DNA from: Candidatus Poseidoniales archaeon
GTDB lineage: Archaea; Thermoplasmatota; Poseidoniia; Poseidoniales; Poseidoniaceae
NCBI GenBank assembly: GCA_003602535.1
Contig: QQSA01000040.1
Location: 2,220-7,888 of the forward strand
DNA length: 5,669 nucleotides
Direction of reading: 5' to 3'
The translations under genes and the position numbers were made by a program. This document shows, piece after piece, positions 5,475-5,669 of the stretch (positions are counted from its first letter, which is position 1; each line of letters starts with the position of its first letter). The notes below the pieces were generated by a model that did no database searches, was not told the DNA's origin, and saw only the letters and a list, made by a program, of their open reading frames with translations.

Positions 5475-5669
5475 GCGTTTACGATTCCATTTCTTTATTC
5501 TCGGTAATTGCCACTTGATGATTCCAGTCCAGAATACTATTCCAAGAATAACCGTTCCCATAGTCATTGTAACCCAAGGCTGATCATCCCAGAAATCAAT
5601 ATCATTATTGAAGGTTATAGCTCCAAAATAGATCGAGAAACAAAATCCAAAAATTAGGTGAACCCAACG
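5448..5669 (-). CDS. C-terminal part of a membrane protein (partial, 5' end outside window)
   Basis: The minus strand is open from the window edge (5669) to a TAA at 5450-5448, giving 73 residues. Two hydrophobic segments are visible: WVHLIFGFCFSIYFGAITF (about 2-20) and, after a short acidic loop (NNDIDFWDD), VTMTMGTVILGIVFWTGIIK (about 33-52). A strongly basic tail (KKWNRKRKKK) follows. By the positive-inside rule the tail is cytoplasmic and the acidic loop external. The gene is convergent with rimK, and the two stops are 50 bases apart. Whether this is most of a small two-helix protein or the end of a larger one cannot be told. No family is recognised. Confidence 0.7.
   Translation of the reverse strand, partial: RWVHLIFGFCFSIYFGAITFNNDIDFWDDQPWVTMTMGTVILGIVFWTGIIKWQLPRIKKWNRKRKKKAASIE

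Overview
The window looks like a chromosomal fragment of a planktonic euryarchaeon, most likely Marine Group II (Candidatus Poseidoniales). This is inferred from the style of the genes, not from a marker gene. The signs are a membrane-anchored protein with an N-terminal SAP domain, acidic glycosylation-rich secreted proteins with a C-terminal membrane anchor, a Pro/Gly/Ala repeat tail on a membrane protein, GGTGAT/GAGGTG-type ribosome binding sites, very tight gene packing and moderate-to-low GC. No rRNA, tRNA, CRISPR array or mobile element is visible.

Layout. Positions 1-75 (+) hold the last 24 codons of an upstream gene. It overlaps the start of a secreted, tail-anchored protein (57-656, +) that carries a C-x5-C motif resembling the DsbD N-terminal domain. 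Three minus-strand genes follow in what looks like one operon, read from about 4124 down to 640. The first is a two-helix membrane protein with a disulfide-ready external domain and an 8-residue Pro/Gly/Ala repeat in its tail. The second is a protein of about 690 residues with a cytoplasmic SAP domain, one membrane helix and a large external domain. The third is a 109-residue soluble protein with a TTG start and a strong ribosome binding site. An 88-base divergent region (4125-4212) separates this operon from a plus-strand RimK-type ATP-grasp glutamate ligase (4213-5397). That ligase has an extra C-terminal domain resembling TrkA_C/RCK_C. The window ends in a partial minus-strand membrane protein (5448-5669), convergent with rimK, with a hairpin-plus-T-tract terminator candidate between them.

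Functionally, four of the seven genes encode envelope proteins with unknown jobs. Three of these are poised to form disulfides or be N-glycosylated outside the cell. The only confidently assigned enzyme is the RimK-family ligase. Its classical substrate, ribosomal protein bS6, does not exist in archaea, so its target is open. The two observations most worth pursuing are the RimK-RCK_C fusion and the trans-membrane SAP protein, which places a nucleic-acid-binding module on the inner face of the membrane.
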